38,272 bases of DNA, taken from positions 1 to 38,272 of the forward strand of contig NW_022204714.1 in NCBI RefSeq assembly GCF_008831285.2, given 5' to 3'. The stretch comes from Nymphaea colorata (Eukaryota > Streptophyta > Magnoliopsida > Nymphaeales > Nymphaeaceae). Shown here piece by piece: positions 11,559-22,392 of this stretch (position 1 is its first letter; each line of letters opens with the position of its first letter). Both the position numbers and the translations under genes were made by a program. Under the pieces are notes generated by a model. That model was given only the letters and a program-made list of their open reading frames with translations, made no database searches and was not told the origin of the DNA.

Positions 11559-12488
11559 TCATCTTAATTGTCCATACTGGGCATGCTTGGCCGGCTAGTA
11601 CTAGTTGACTTCACTAATATCATCAAACTCCGGGTTCTTTCCAAACGACACGTGCTCGTCCCTCACGCTGTCCCCGTTCTCGTACTCCAAGGTCTGCAGC
11701 CCGTACAGCCAGAAGATCAAATCCACCAAATTCACCAGCATGAACACCCCGAACAAGACCCTCGCCTGATTGCCAGTGAAGTCAGTGTATTGGTTGTCGT
11801 TTTTGCAGAAAATGTCCAGCCAGACAGTAATACCCTACGCAGCAACCATCAAGATCAGGTCCAAAATCCAAAAACATTTTATGAAGCTCTTCATTCCCGT
11901 TGAAATACCCTTGCAACCCGCAACCACATTCACCACAAAAGTGATAACGCTGATCGCTAGAGTGCCGCAGCCCAAACCCACCATCGTCCATCTGTAATTC
12001 TTCGACCATACGACTGCCAAGTAGAGGAAGAAGATCGGCCAGACCAAGTTTCCAGGACTATTGGTGAACCTTTGCACCCAGAGGAAAGGGAGCAGGAGGA
12101 TGGCGATGGCAATGAGGGTGTAGAATGTTGTAGTTCCGAGGTAATACTTGTAGACGATGCTTGTGACTGCGCAATTCTCGCCCTCTTTGAGCCAATCCTT
12201 GAAGGAAAATACGGCTATCGCCACCACCGCTCCCAGCTCCAGGAGGAAAAAGAAGGCGAAGGCCACTTTGGGATGCGTGCTGCTGTATTTAACCGTGGCA
12301 AGGGCGACCAAGCTGACCACCAAGAGCACGCCGATCAATATCTCGACGATCCTAAACTATGCAGTAACGCATTTCTTCTCCACGAGTTCCGTGACGAAGA
12401 CCGTGCATGCCAAGCTGAGGGCCAGCTGGAAGAAGCGAAGAAAGATGTTGAAGGCCTTGCTCTTGGGGTAGTTGATATCGCTCTCCAT
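11559..12488 (-). CDS. Multi-pass membrane protein, about eight helices
   Basis: 309 residues in a single frame. About eight hydrophobic segments can be seen: FNIFLRFFQLALSLACTVFV, ILIGVLLVVSLVALATV, VAFAFFFLLELGAVVAIAVF, FYTLIAIAILLLPFLWV, LVWPIFFLYLAVVW, LGCGTLAISVITFVVNVVAG, FWILDLILMVAA and VLFGVFMLVNLVDLIFWLYG. The C-terminal 50 residues are polar with acidic clusters. The layout looks like two four-helix (MARVEL-like) bundles in tandem, though I see no signature that would confirm this. ATATAATTC lies upstream of the ATG. A second membrane protein gene follows immediately upstream on the same strand. Confidence 0.82.
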
Positions 12489-12598
12489 CTTGTTTGAATT
12501 TTGAATTATATCTCACGCAAGGAATCATAACTACCTATCCCATAGCATCCCATAGGAACGGGATAGCAACAAGGGGGGATGATATAGATGATGAAAGA

Positions 12599-13192
12599 TC
12601 AAGGCTGGGGCTGGGATGGCTTGGCGACGGTGAAGACATTGACGTAGAGCGAGATGAGGAGGACCTTTGAAACCAAGTCCAATCCTAATTTCAGTTTGAC
12701 GTGCTAACTGCCGATCAGCTCAGCGATCACGATGATGACGATGGCGATGTAGGAGACGATCGCGCAGTACTCATAGGAGGCGATCATGACCACATTCACT
12801 GCGATGATTGCGATCTGCGGCAGTTTATTCTTGATGACTTCCTCGATGACGATGACAGGAGGGACGTACGCTTATTTTTTGCTCCTTTCGCCCCTACTCT
12901 TTGGCACTTCTTCCTCTTTCTTCTTCTATGATCTTGGATTCTAATTGACCACGGCGTCCAACTGGCTCCTTTACCTTAAGATGCTCCTGGATTCCTCGGT
13001 ATAGCGTTGCTAAATCCTCATCTAGTAGTCGGTCTGCCACTCGTAGGTCTTCTTCACGTACTTCACGATCTATATCACCAGCACGAAGATCATCACCAGG
13101 CAGACCAGCACCTCCAGCGCCATCGAATTCGAATAAAAACGATTACTCAGCTGGTTTTTATAACTGGAGATGGCGTCTTGGGCAACCACCAT
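12599..13192 (-). CDS. Small membrane protein, unknown family
   Basis: 197 residues, one exon with several in-frame TAG/TAA. A first membrane helix lies near residues 25-45 (LEVLVCLVMIFVLVIQIV). A basic, Gln-rich cytosolic loop follows, with KKKEEEVPKSRGERSKK. Two or three further helices come after it (IAIIAVNVVMIASY, IVSYIAIVIIVIAELIG and a C-terminal LLISLYVNVF). Ile and Val runs make these segments clear. AATTTATATATAATTT is upstream of the ATG. The family is not recognised. Confidence 0.75.
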
Positions 13193-13262
13193 GCTGATGC
13201 CGAAATTATATATAAATTGAATGCATTAAACGTATGAAAAAGATGGATCATGCTGGACGGGG

Positions 13263-15145
13263 TCACAGGAAGTGGATCTAGCTTTTTAGCTTTAGCTAGG
13301 GTTACACTCGTCGTAAGATTTCCTCCAAATTGGAAGGCCCTGAGAAGATGACCCTGTCGGGCTGCTGCTCCTCCATCAGGTTGATAAAGAAGTTACTGTT
13401 GAAGTTCTACTTTATCATCTTCACCTCGTGCTAGATCTCCGTGTTTTGGTAGTGGAGCATCATGTCGAATGTTTCTACGTAGGGGCAGGAGTACTTAAAC
13501 CGTGCTTTTTATTCAAGTAGTATAGCTACTTTATGGCAGTGTTGAGGTAGAATTTCTAAGAGGAGGTAAAGGTGCCGACCAGCATTATCCTTATGTCGGT
13601 TAGGGGCTCGAAACTGATGCCTTACTCGTTGATTCTCCTGAGGGAAGGACTGCTAGCCTTGACCTTGATGAGATCGTAAAGTGTCTTCTGGAGGAGGTAC
13701 GTGAAGAGATCGATAAATGGCATTATGCCAATCCCGCCCGCGATTAGCAAGTAGTAACCTGACGACTTTTACTTCAGGCCTAGGCCTTTGCCCTTGAATT
13801 AATATATTGGTACGTATGGACCATTGATGCTGAAGATGCGGTCCTTGGGAGCATTAAGCAGGAACCTCGTGAAGAGGCCCCTCCTGTACTCCTTGATGAA
13901 GAAGGTCAACTTGGGCGTCAGCGAGTCATAGTTGAGTTTCTTCTCATTATCTTCCTCTATGAGCTCGTTGTAGTAGTAATACTTGTAGTATTTCCTGTAT
14001 TTATCCAAGATCGTCTTCTGGTATTCCCCGATGGAGAAGCAAAGGTAGTAGGGCCGTTCGGTGCGGTTCAGTGCCTCTTCGGTTGAGCATCCCATCATCG
14101 CATACTTGCCGAAGCTTTCCACCTTCAGGGACTACTTCACCGACCCTGAATTGTTCTCGAACTATATGACATGAGTCCCGATGTAGTTGGTCTTCAGACA
14201 GGAGGTTATCTTCCAGTCCGCGTTCTAGTTTGCCATCTTTTGGTTGATTAGCAGCGGCTACACGGATAGCTCGCCGATGAACCTGTTCTCGAGGTACTTT
14301 GAGACGTATTTAGTGTGGGTATGCCTGGGGTAATCGGGCGAGATGGCCTTGGCTCCCTTGAGGTAATAGTTAATCTCCTTTCCGTTGAGCAAAGTAAAGA
14401 TCCTCTCTCCGCCGGGATGCATGAAGTTCTCGTCGATGTAGTACATGCTGTTGTCGATGATGACGTAACGCACCCCCCTGGCCTTGAAGTTGTCGAATTT
14501 GTCCTTCTTGTCCAGCAGGGATTGGTAGATCTAGTTGTGGTACTTGTTTTGACGGTTCTTGTGCGCGAAGAAAGATGTGAAGATTATCGAACGGGATTGC
14601 GATCGGTATATGATCTAGAAAACGATGAAGAGGATCATTAGTCCACCGAGCGAGAAAAGCCAAGCCTTGAACACAATTTCTGATGTATTTGCAGAGACAA
14701 CAAAAGTAGCAACAATCTTCCCAAAGATAACGAGAATATTACCTCCAATTTTATGCATACGTTTTACCGTAAAGAGAGAGCCGCTCAACTTGTTCCTGAA
14801 CATCTCCACCCTCACCAAAAATCCAAGGATGAACTGGATCAAAATGAGGCAGGCCAGCACAATCGACATTACGAACTGAGCCAGTCCCGCCCCGCTGAGC
14901 CCTGGATAGCTGGGACCGTACTTATTCTGGTACATGATGATCTATGCGATTACGTACATGATGGTGAATAGTCCGAGCATGAGCATGAGTATGGAGTGGA
15001 TATTGATGACGAGGGGATAGGCCTTACCGTACCTGACCAGCAACCTTGGGATGTCAATGCCGACTCCCCAGATAGAGAAGATGACGATGGCGTAGCCCTT
15101 GGCGAAGTCCTAGAAATTTAACTGCGAGCCGATAGCCAGGTTCAT
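13263..15145 (-). CDS. Cytochrome b561 / cytochrome b5 / flavin reductase fusion
   Basis: 620 residues with one 20-nt intron at 13475-13494; unspliced, the frame hits TGA. The N-terminal ~190 residues hold five or so membrane helices with His in NIHSILM and KRMHKIGG, like a cytochrome b561-type bundle. A cytochrome b5 domain follows, with HPGGERIF (axial His near 243), a second His in PRHTHTKYVSKYL, and RFIGEL at its end. Residues about 310-620 form a ferredoxin-NADP/cytochrome-b5-reductase domain, with a flavin-type segment ending INGPYVPI, the nucleotide motif LLIAGGIGIMPF and, late, VIFSGPSNLEE in place of the usual CGPP. The predicted role is transmembrane electron transfer from NAD(P)H through FAD and haem to an acceptor such as ferric iron or a membrane substrate. 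Only two b561 histidines are obvious, so that domain is the least certain. Confidence 0.85.
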
Positions 15146-15200
15146 TCAAATAATAAGTATGGATTGAGGAACAGTTAGAATCAATGTGGGAAGGAGAAAC

Positions 15201-17086
15201 TCACCCAGTGTAGCTCTTCCGCACCTATTCAGGAATAGAGTATTATTCCGACTTAGAACGGATTAGATTTGATACGTAGAAGTCTTTTATCGATTCCTTC
15301 TGCTATAAGTGTAGCTTAGTTTCCTCCTTGACGGCATCTTCGATGGTATTCTGAGTAACACTAAGCATACGAACACATCCTTTTGGAACTTTTCATCCTG
15401 CTTCAGCAGCTTGATGAACCTGAGCGCGAAGTTCTTCACCTCCTTCTCCGAAAACTCAAAGATCACCATGTTCCGCACCACCATCAGCATCTGGTTCAGG
15501 ATTGCCAGTCTCTCAGCCTACACCAATTCCTTCTTGCGGGAAAGGTTGCCTAAATAATTGCTGTCATACCTGATTCGCTAATTATCATCATGTTTATGGT
15601 GTTTCTCTTCTAAAGGTATATGCACTCCACCAGTACGCTTTCCCAATACTCGATATCTTTCCACAGTGGGTTCTTCTTGAAGAAGTGGATAATATAAATC
15701 TTCTCAATTTCTCCCTCTCTGGTGTGGCTGACGTAGTAAGTCATCAGCAGTATCATCAACTGTTTCAAGACGAACGAATCTCGATTGTTGTAGCACTGAA
15801 TGGGAGGAGGGGTACAGCTTATAGGAACTCTGAGATGAGGCAGTGGAGGGAGTGTATCTTGGAGAGTGCGATTTCGAACTGGCTATTGATCCTGAAGAAC
15901 TGCAGGATGAAGACGAAGTTCATCCTCAATTTGGAGCTCTTGTTGATGATGCTCTTGAAGATCTCGATGCACTTCTTCTCCACGTCCTCCTGCAGCAGCA
16001 CCTTCTTGATCAACTTCACCTGCCTGCTCGTCTAGTCGGTCTATTCGGGATTGACGTCGTTGCTTTACATCATCCGCTTGATCTTCGTCTTTATCTACCT
16101 GTCCCTCTAGATTATGCAAAAATTACTGAGTATTATAGCAATTCTTCAATCGAATTGTCGTTGATAAGCTTGAGGCTATTCTCCACGAAGCCCACCCGCA
16201 TGGTCAAGCGTTTGGTTACTTAATCCTCCTTCCGCTCCATCTTGGAGAAGAGGGCCAAGTTGAAATGCTCATTGTGCTGGTATGTGGTATCGTGCTGGTA
16301 CTAATCCAAGCTGTGCTGCAGGTTCTTCCAGTAGGTATTGAGATGCAGCTGCACCTTGAGCAGCGTTTCGACCTTGCATCTGTTCTGCTCCTTGTAGTTG
16401 TGCTTTATGCGGGTGATGCTGTCCTTGTTCTTATCGTACATTCGAGAGTAGTCCTACACTGTCTCCCTCACCTTTAGCTCCCATTCCTCAGCCTCCTTCT
16501 CTATCTATTTGATCCGATTCTTCTTCCTGAGTTTTTGGTCCATGGTCGTATCCACAGAGTCCAGCAGGAAGATCTGCAGCATTTCCTCTTCCTCCTTCTG
16601 GCGCTTCAATTTCTCCCTCTTGGATAGCACTTTCTCGAGGTACTCTCGCTTGGAGTTGATTTACTTCTGCTGCTGCTTCTCCTCCTCGATGAACTTCTTG
16701 CTCTACTGCAGCAGTTTCTCGGCCGAGTCGTAGTTGACCAGGAAGATGTCGTAGTTTATCTTGGAGAGGAAGCTCTTGTGGTTGTCCATGACGACCTGCA
16801 AAATCTTGGCCAGTTCCAGACTTGCACAGAAGTAAGGCTCGTGCTCTTCGGGCCTGTCTGTGGGGCAGTCGGTTTGGTCCTTATCCTTGTGGGGCGTTTT
16901 GTAGCTGCGGTCGCGGAGGTTGTTGGCGACCTGGCTGACCTTGGCGATGTAGTTGAGTTCGACGTTGCGCCAGTTTTCGATCTCCTTGAAGAAGGACTAG
17001 CTGCGCAGGTTCTATTCTTCGAGCTAGCGCAGCAAGGAGGAGCCTGTGGAGTTGTAGGATTTTATGGTATTGAGCAAGTTTAACAT
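15201..17086 (-). CDS. Coiled-coil protein, possibly F-BAR-like
   Basis: 601 residues from five exons; 20-nt introns at 16107-16126, 15796-15815, 15550-15569 and 15351-15370. The first two-thirds are long charged helices: LLRQLEEQNLRSQSFFKEIE, then NVELNYIAKVSQVANNLRD, then Lys/Glu-rich coils around FIEEEKQQQKQINSKREYLE. The N-terminal 60 residues have the rhythm of an FCH/F-BAR membrane-bending domain, a weak resemblance. The C-terminal third is more globular and Leu/Phe-rich, with VEKKCIEIFKSIINKSSKLR and FVFILQFFRINSQFEIALSK. I do not recognise that part. The first intron interrupts the junction of the two halves. Confidence 0.75.
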
Positions 17087-17357
17087 AAATATGAATGATG
17101 ATTATAATGACTCCCAAGGCGCAAAGCAGCCCAGGGGGAAAGGTGGGGATACTAAAGGAGAAAATTCAAAGCGTATGGATCAAATATCCGATTTCACAGC
17201 TAATTTTTATGGATTCAGTTCCTAATTCTCTGGTTCGTTTTTTCTCTTGGGACTGGAGCAGAAATATTCTTGATTTGGAGTATTGGGACGGATTATATTT
17301 TTCTGGAGTGTTCGATCTTTAGCAATTACTTACGATGATACAATAAAATAATTTATT
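17087..17357. promoter_or_regulatory. Divergent promoter region
   Basis: 271 bp between the divergent starts at 17086 (-) and 17358 (+). The right side ends in AATAAAATAATTTATT directly before ATG. On the left, the complement reads CATTATAATCATCATTC before ATG. Both are versions of the AT-rich box seen ahead of most genes here. Confidence 0.45.
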
Positions 17358-18011
17358 ATGGGTGGGATGGTATACAGTCCAGCTGACTTGAAGGAGGTGT
17401 GGCAGGTGGGGGATCCTGAGTAAGAAATGCAGATCCATTCGAGTCAGTTCAAAGTCAACCATTTTGAAATCACCAGCCTTGTTAAGGCCCTTCCAACAGG
17501 CGCAGGCCCAGGACAAATTGTAAAAGTAGTCGCCGGGGTTATGGGTGCCCTGCAACCGTCAGCAAGTGATCTCGTCTAGGCCAAAATTCTCGAGGAGTTT
17601 GTCAAAACCTGGTCCGGGTACAATAAATCCATAAAGGCGTGCGCTAATGCTGAAAGGGACCCATACGACTTTTACCGTTTGATGATCGACCAAGTCTCTA
17701 TACGGAGGGACACCTTCGAGCAGCTGCAGGACTACCCATAGAACCTCGCAAGACTCTTCGGCTTTTACTATCCGCTAAGCCTGCTTAAAAAGGCGCTGCC
17801 CACAGACGAAGATCTAATGGCTGACCTGGACTTCCTATACGAGAAAATGTTGAGCATGAGAATGGCACTTATTGGGATTGTTCCCCTGTTGCAAACTCAA
17901 GAAAAGTTCGATAAATTTGCGAAGAAAGGAACTCCAAGGACTGTGACAAATTTCGAATAATACAAGCAAGGAGTAAGATAAAGATTCGGCAAATACTTGA
18001 GAAGCCTATGA
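17358..18011 (+). CDS. Unknown protein starting MGG (possible N-myristoylation)
   Basis: 217 residues, one exon, closed by TGA. It begins MGGMVYSPADLKEVW; Gly2 makes N-myristoylation possible, though the residues after it are not the classic Ser/Thr at position 6. The body looks globular and mostly helical (FEITSLVKALPTGAGPGQIV, ILEEFVKTWSGYNKSIKAC, LARLFGFYYPLSLLKKAL) and ends in a basic helix. It is preceded by AATAAAATAATTTATT. A nearly identical leader and ATGGGTGG start recur about 1 kb downstream at 18384. The family is not recognised. Confidence 0.7.
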
Positions 18012-18501
18012 TCCATCCCAGAAATCATCTTTGAAATTCAAGACTTAGATTTATGAGGGATTTGTTGGAGGAAGTTCTGATGATTAAATTTTTGTTCAAA
18101 GACCTTGTGAAGTTTTGGTGTTTAATATGCAAGAAAGAGTTTAACAAAACAATCAGGGCTGAAATGTAGGTATGAGAAGGTCAAAAAAGAGATCAGCTAA
18201 AGCTCACAATAAAATATGCAAACTTATCCATATTATTGATGGCTGCAGCTTTTTAATCTTTGATTATTATTTTCTTTCTGGAACAGATCAAAAAGATCTT
18301 TTCTTTTAGTGGCAGGAAGCGTTTTGCTGTTCATCGACTATTAGCACTTTTAAAATATTAATTACAAATAAAATTAAATTATTATGGGTGGACATTCAAG
18401 GAGTCAAGAGGTAGCATATGGGCTGCAGGAGACCCTTCAGAGTGTTCATAAGAAATAAGGTAATAATAGTGGTATGAGGATGGCTACTAAATTACAATCG
18501 A
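18012..18501. other. Intergenic region with a small MGG-start open frame
   Basis: 490 bp between the end of the MGG gene and the end of the opposing coiled-coil gene. It is AT-rich in the middle with no recognisable gene. At 18384 a second ATGGGTGG preceded by AAATAAAATTAAATTATT opens a frame of 62 codons to TGA at 18570, which overlaps the 3' end of the opposite gene by about 70 bp. This may be the remnant or first exon of a duplicate, or chance. Confidence 0.4.
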
Positions 18502-18572
18502 TCACGATGCTGATTGGCTGGCCCTCGCTTGAAGGTCCTGTATCTTCAGATTAGCCTCTGCCAGCTTGCTGA
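18384..18572 (+). pseudogene. Short MGG-start frame, possible duplicate remnant
   Basis: 62 codons beginning MGGHSRSQEVAYGLQE. The leader and first seven bases closely match the start of the gene at 17358, but the proteins diverge after MGG. It overlaps the 3' end of the - strand coiled-coil gene. No 20-nt intron could be found that would extend it; the nearest GT...CAG stretch is 18 nt. Either a decayed copy, a real microprotein, or chance. Confidence 0.25.
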
Positions 18573-20148
18573 CATACTCCGCCTCAAAGATGCGTTTGAG
18601 CTCAGCAACAACGAAGGGGACGTCTTCCTGGCGGCTCCTACCGATGATAACGCTGGAGATGAAGGCGTCCTTGTCCTTGACCTCCTTCACCTTAATGGCC
18701 AGCTTGGCCTCAGTCACCTCCACCTTCCTGCGAAGGGCGTCCACCTCGTTCCGCAGGTTCTGAATGTCGATCTCATAGCTGATCTTGCTATTCTTCTCCT
18801 CGGCCCGCTGCCGCTTCTTGAGGATGTCTATTTCGTTCTCGAGAAGACTTTCCCTGACGTGCTGCTACTCGATGCTGTTCTTGAGGGCGAAGATCTAGTC
18901 GATCTTGAGGGATAGCTACATCTTGAGCTTTGTGTTCTACTCGATTTGGCTCCTGAGTAGCTGCTGGAAATCTGCCTTCATGCGAGGATCGTAAGCGGGG
19001 GGAAGCGCGCCTGGTCGGATCTTTGCCATTTAGAGCTCCTTCTATAAAGTTATTATGCGGTTCTCAAGTGCTCTTTCGTTGATTTTATAACTGCTGAGGG
19101 CTTCTGCATACTTTTGTTCTGATTCATTGAACAGTTAAATACTGCATACATTCTTCAGTTTTTCCTCCAAGGACAGTATCTTTTGGTCCCTTTCCGAGAG
19201 CGAAAAGGTGAGCTCTCTTAGTCTTTCTTCAAGAGAGGCCACTTCTCCTTCCTTCTTCCTGAGGTCCTGCGCAAAGGAGGCGGCTTGTTCTTTCTGAACC
19301 AGCAAAAACTCTTCAGACTTACGCTTATTTTACAGCTCCTTCACCTGTGCTTCCAATTTCTTTACCTTCTCATTCTCCTCCTTCTTGATATCCTTTATCT
19401 CCTCCTCCAAATCCTCAATCCTGTGCTTCGATCGATAAATGCTAAGCTAATTCTTTTCGATAATAGCAGCCTCTTCCTCCTCTTTATTCTTCAGCGTTCT
19501 TTGCAGTTCCTAGTTTCTTTGCTTCAGCTTTTCGCTTTCTGCCTTTACAGCTTTGAGCTAGCTTTATGTCCTGAGGAGAGAGGCGGCTGCTTAGTCATAC
19601 TTCTGAGCTATTTAATGGTTATTCTTTTCGACGTCAGCTAAGACGTTGGAGAAGTTCTTGCTGGTCTATCCCAACTGGTAGCGCAGTTAGACCACGGCTA
19701 TTTTCTACTTCTCTAGCTGTTTGAGAGTTATCTTCAACTCCTCCTGCTTGACCTTAGAAGTGGCCTAAAGGTCCTTCCTTGAGTTCTCCGCAACAAAGAA
19801 ACGGTGTTTGTTCTCCTCGTTCTAGAGTTGATATTTTTCCACCTCTCCTCTCAACCTCACAATTTCCTTCTCGTAGTATTCCACGTTGTGATTCAGCAAT
19901 TCAATCTCCAATTTCTTCTTATCGTAGAGCAGTCCATCAGCTTCTTTCTTCTTGGCCTCGTATTGAGCTTTCAGCTGGTCATATTTTTCCTTGAACTCGG
20001 AGAGTATAAACTGGTGGACGTTGGTCTGCGTTTGCTCCTTTTCCTATTGCGGTTCGGTGTCTTCAGCGTTGAGGATGTCCGGAGTGTTGGGGTTGAGTGT
20101 GATGGCCCTGTTGAGCAGTTGCCGGCTTTTTGTTTTTTCTCGATCCAT
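18502..20148 (-). CDS. Long coiled-coil protein, probably cytoskeletal or ciliary
   Basis: 548 residues in one intronless frame with about 25 in-frame TAA/TAG codons. From residue 50 to the end it is nearly continuous heptad coiled coil (LRGEVEKYQLQNEENKH, LKQRNQELQRTLKNKEEEE, VASLEERLRELTFSLSERD). One break occurs near residue 390 at IRPGALPPAYDPRM. The last 60 residues contain FVVAELKRIFEAEYVSKL. A rod-like structural role in the basal body, axoneme or cortex is likely from composition alone, but no family can be assigned. The start at 20148 is preceded by AATAAAATTATTTCG. Confidence 0.82.
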
Positions 20149-20464
20149 CGAAATAATTTTATTACTATCTCTCATGGCCTATCTTATTAATAGTTTGAGC
20201 GGTAAATCTGAACCAGGATTTCAAGGCTAGAATAAATGAGAAAAAAGGATAGAGTAAAGGTTTCAAGTAAAAAAGTATTGAAAATATTCTCACTTTATAT
20301 CATTTTTGTCAGAACAGTCATCTCACAACAACTCACCAAATATCCCCTAATAAGCAATCCCCCACTGATAACAAAATCCCCATATCTAAAATTGTCACCT
20401 TCTGGATGATTATCCCCAACCAACGAATTGCCCTGTCTGAGGTTATATAATTCCTTTGATTTGA
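20149..20464. promoter_or_regulatory. Divergent promoter region
   Basis: 316 bp between divergent starts. The left side (- strand gene) has AATAAAATTATTTCG against the ATG. The right side has TTATATAATTCC about 15 bp before the ATG at 20465. The interior is AT-rich and without features I recognise. Confidence 0.5.
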
Positions 20465-22330
20465 ATGTAGTCGAAGTTGGACAGGCAGTAGAAGCTCTAC
20501 TACAAGAACAAGGTGAGTGACATCATCTCCTCCTACGAGCGCCAAAAGCAAGAGGAAGAGAAACAGAAGGCCCTCCTCAAGAAGCAAATCATGATGACCA
20601 TCATCAATAACCGCAATAAGTCACAACCCGAATCACTCAAAGAAAAATCAGAAACCTCCAAAGAAGAAGCCACAGTCAAAACCTACCCCTCAGAATAACC
20701 ACTCAACAACACCTTCAGAGATAATAAAGTAACAGTCAAACCCAGTTTGTACAACCAGCCACAACCCCTCCTCGACGTCCACTTCGAATCAGAAGAAGGC
20801 AAACAGGCACAACAGCTAGAGGAAATCACCTTCAATGCCAAAAAAAGAAATAAAAGCCTGGAAGAGGAACTCACCTTCAAAGAATCCTATTTGAATTTGC
20901 TGAGGGAAAGAAGAAAGAAAGAGGAAGATGAACAAAATTAAATATTCGATGGATATGGCTCCAATAAACCTCCCTCCAATCTCTACCCACCCATCCAAAG
21001 ATCAGTATACAAGTCCTCCCATTCCTCGTAGGAAGAACCCTAACATCTCGAAGATCAAGAAGAAGCAAAACCGTCCAAGAATTCCATGCTTCAAAAGTAT
21101 TCGTATTTCAAAGAGTCAATACCCCAGCCCAAATCAGAATACAACCCTAGCAAATACTAGCAGGATGAGTACGATAAAAGGTATCAGTATGAAGATGAGG
21201 AATAGGGATATGAAGAAGAACAGTAATAGGAGGATCATGAGCAGGAGGACCCTGTAGTTGAGGAGGAAAGGAAGGAGCCAGAAGAGCCTAAAGGAGTGTT
21301 TCTGACCATGGAGGAGTCCGAATCAATGGTGGCAGAATAGCAGCAGCCTAAAAATTATGCATTCGAGATAAAACTGGACAAGTCTGCCGATCCGTAGGAC
21401 TTATAACTGCTGAAAAAGCAAAGGATTAGGGAAATATAGCGAAAGAGGCAGGAGAGGATAGAGTAATTTAGGAGAAATTAGTCGCAGAAGAAAGTGGAGA
21501 TGCCCAAGGGCAAAAATAGCTACTCCAAAAAGCCAGAAAAGGAACCAAATAATGAGTTTGATGCTATCCCTCCTCGCAGCGCAACCATTGAACGCAAGAC
21601 TAACCCAAGCACCAACATTACGCACAAAAACGAAAGCGCAAAACCTGAAAGAGAGTATCCTAAGACCATTGTGCCCATCTAGTCCCATTAATCTCAATAC
21701 AGCGTCAAGCCTGGCAGCTCAAAATGCTTACCACCTGATCCATAACCAAGACCACCATCCTACAAGCAAATGCGTCCTCCAATGGCGAACAACTAAGACC
21801 GTGATAAACCTTTGAGTCCTTTCCGAACCCCCAAGAGCATAATTTCCGAAAACAGGGGCAAGAGCAACGGCAAAAACACCAACATCTTCACCACCTAAAA
21901 CTAGCCACCGCGTGAGAAGAGCAGCAACAAGTACTCCGAGCCCAAGATCGAACCCAAAGACCGCAAGAACTCCTTCACCCGCCAATCGAACAAAAAGCAA
22001 ATGATCAACGCCATCACCTACGTCATCTTTCCGGGTGAGCTCAACCGCAAATAGCGAGAGCGGTTAATCGACATCATCGAGGCCAGCCAGTACGAGTTCT
22101 TCATCTTCCTCTTCAAGTAATACTCGCGGAAGATGATAAAGGGAATCTACATCTTCGACTCCTCGCAAACCTTCCTCCGCAAGATCTACGGCGAGAAATC
22201 CCCGCAGGAAATAACGGCATAGATGGTGCAATAATTCTACAAGTACGATAACGGATCGAGGGAGTTTAAGAAGTTGGACGGGTGCAGGTCCTTTTCCTAC
22301 TCGATTAGCGCAATCGACCTCCGCAAATGA
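20465..22330 (+). CDS. CAMSAP/Patronin-type CKK-domain protein
   Basis: 621 residues, no introns. The C-terminal ~110 residues match the CKK domain: INAITYVIFPGELNRKQRER, a helix with EASQYEFFIFLFK, GIYIFDSSQ, RKIYGEKSPQEITAQMVQQF, then YKYDNGSREFKKL and a final strand ending at the stop. In CAMSAP/Patronin proteins CKK binds the lattice at microtubule minus ends and stabilises them. Before it lies about 500 residues of charged, Gln- and Pro-rich sequence with short coiled coils (SYERQKQEEEKQKALLKKQ near the start). No calponin-homology domain, usual at the N-terminus of animal CAMSAPs, is present, and no intron signal suggests a missing upstream exon. A role at basal bodies or cortical microtubules is inferred. 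Confidence 0.88.
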
Positions 22331-22392
22331 TTCTTCTTTTTATTACTGCCAAGTGATTATTAGGAGCGGACCAGATTATACTGATTTTTAAT

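Noticed and set aside
13475-13510. Apparent frameshift near a run of five T in the cytochrome fusion gene.
   Set aside because: A 20-nt intron at 13475-13494 with A15 and TAG restores the frame exactly, so no sequencing error or programmed frameshift is needed.
18413-18430. An 18-nt GT...CAG stretch inside the short MGG frame as a possible intron.
   Set aside because: Wrong length, and removing it does not lead to a longer or recognisable protein.
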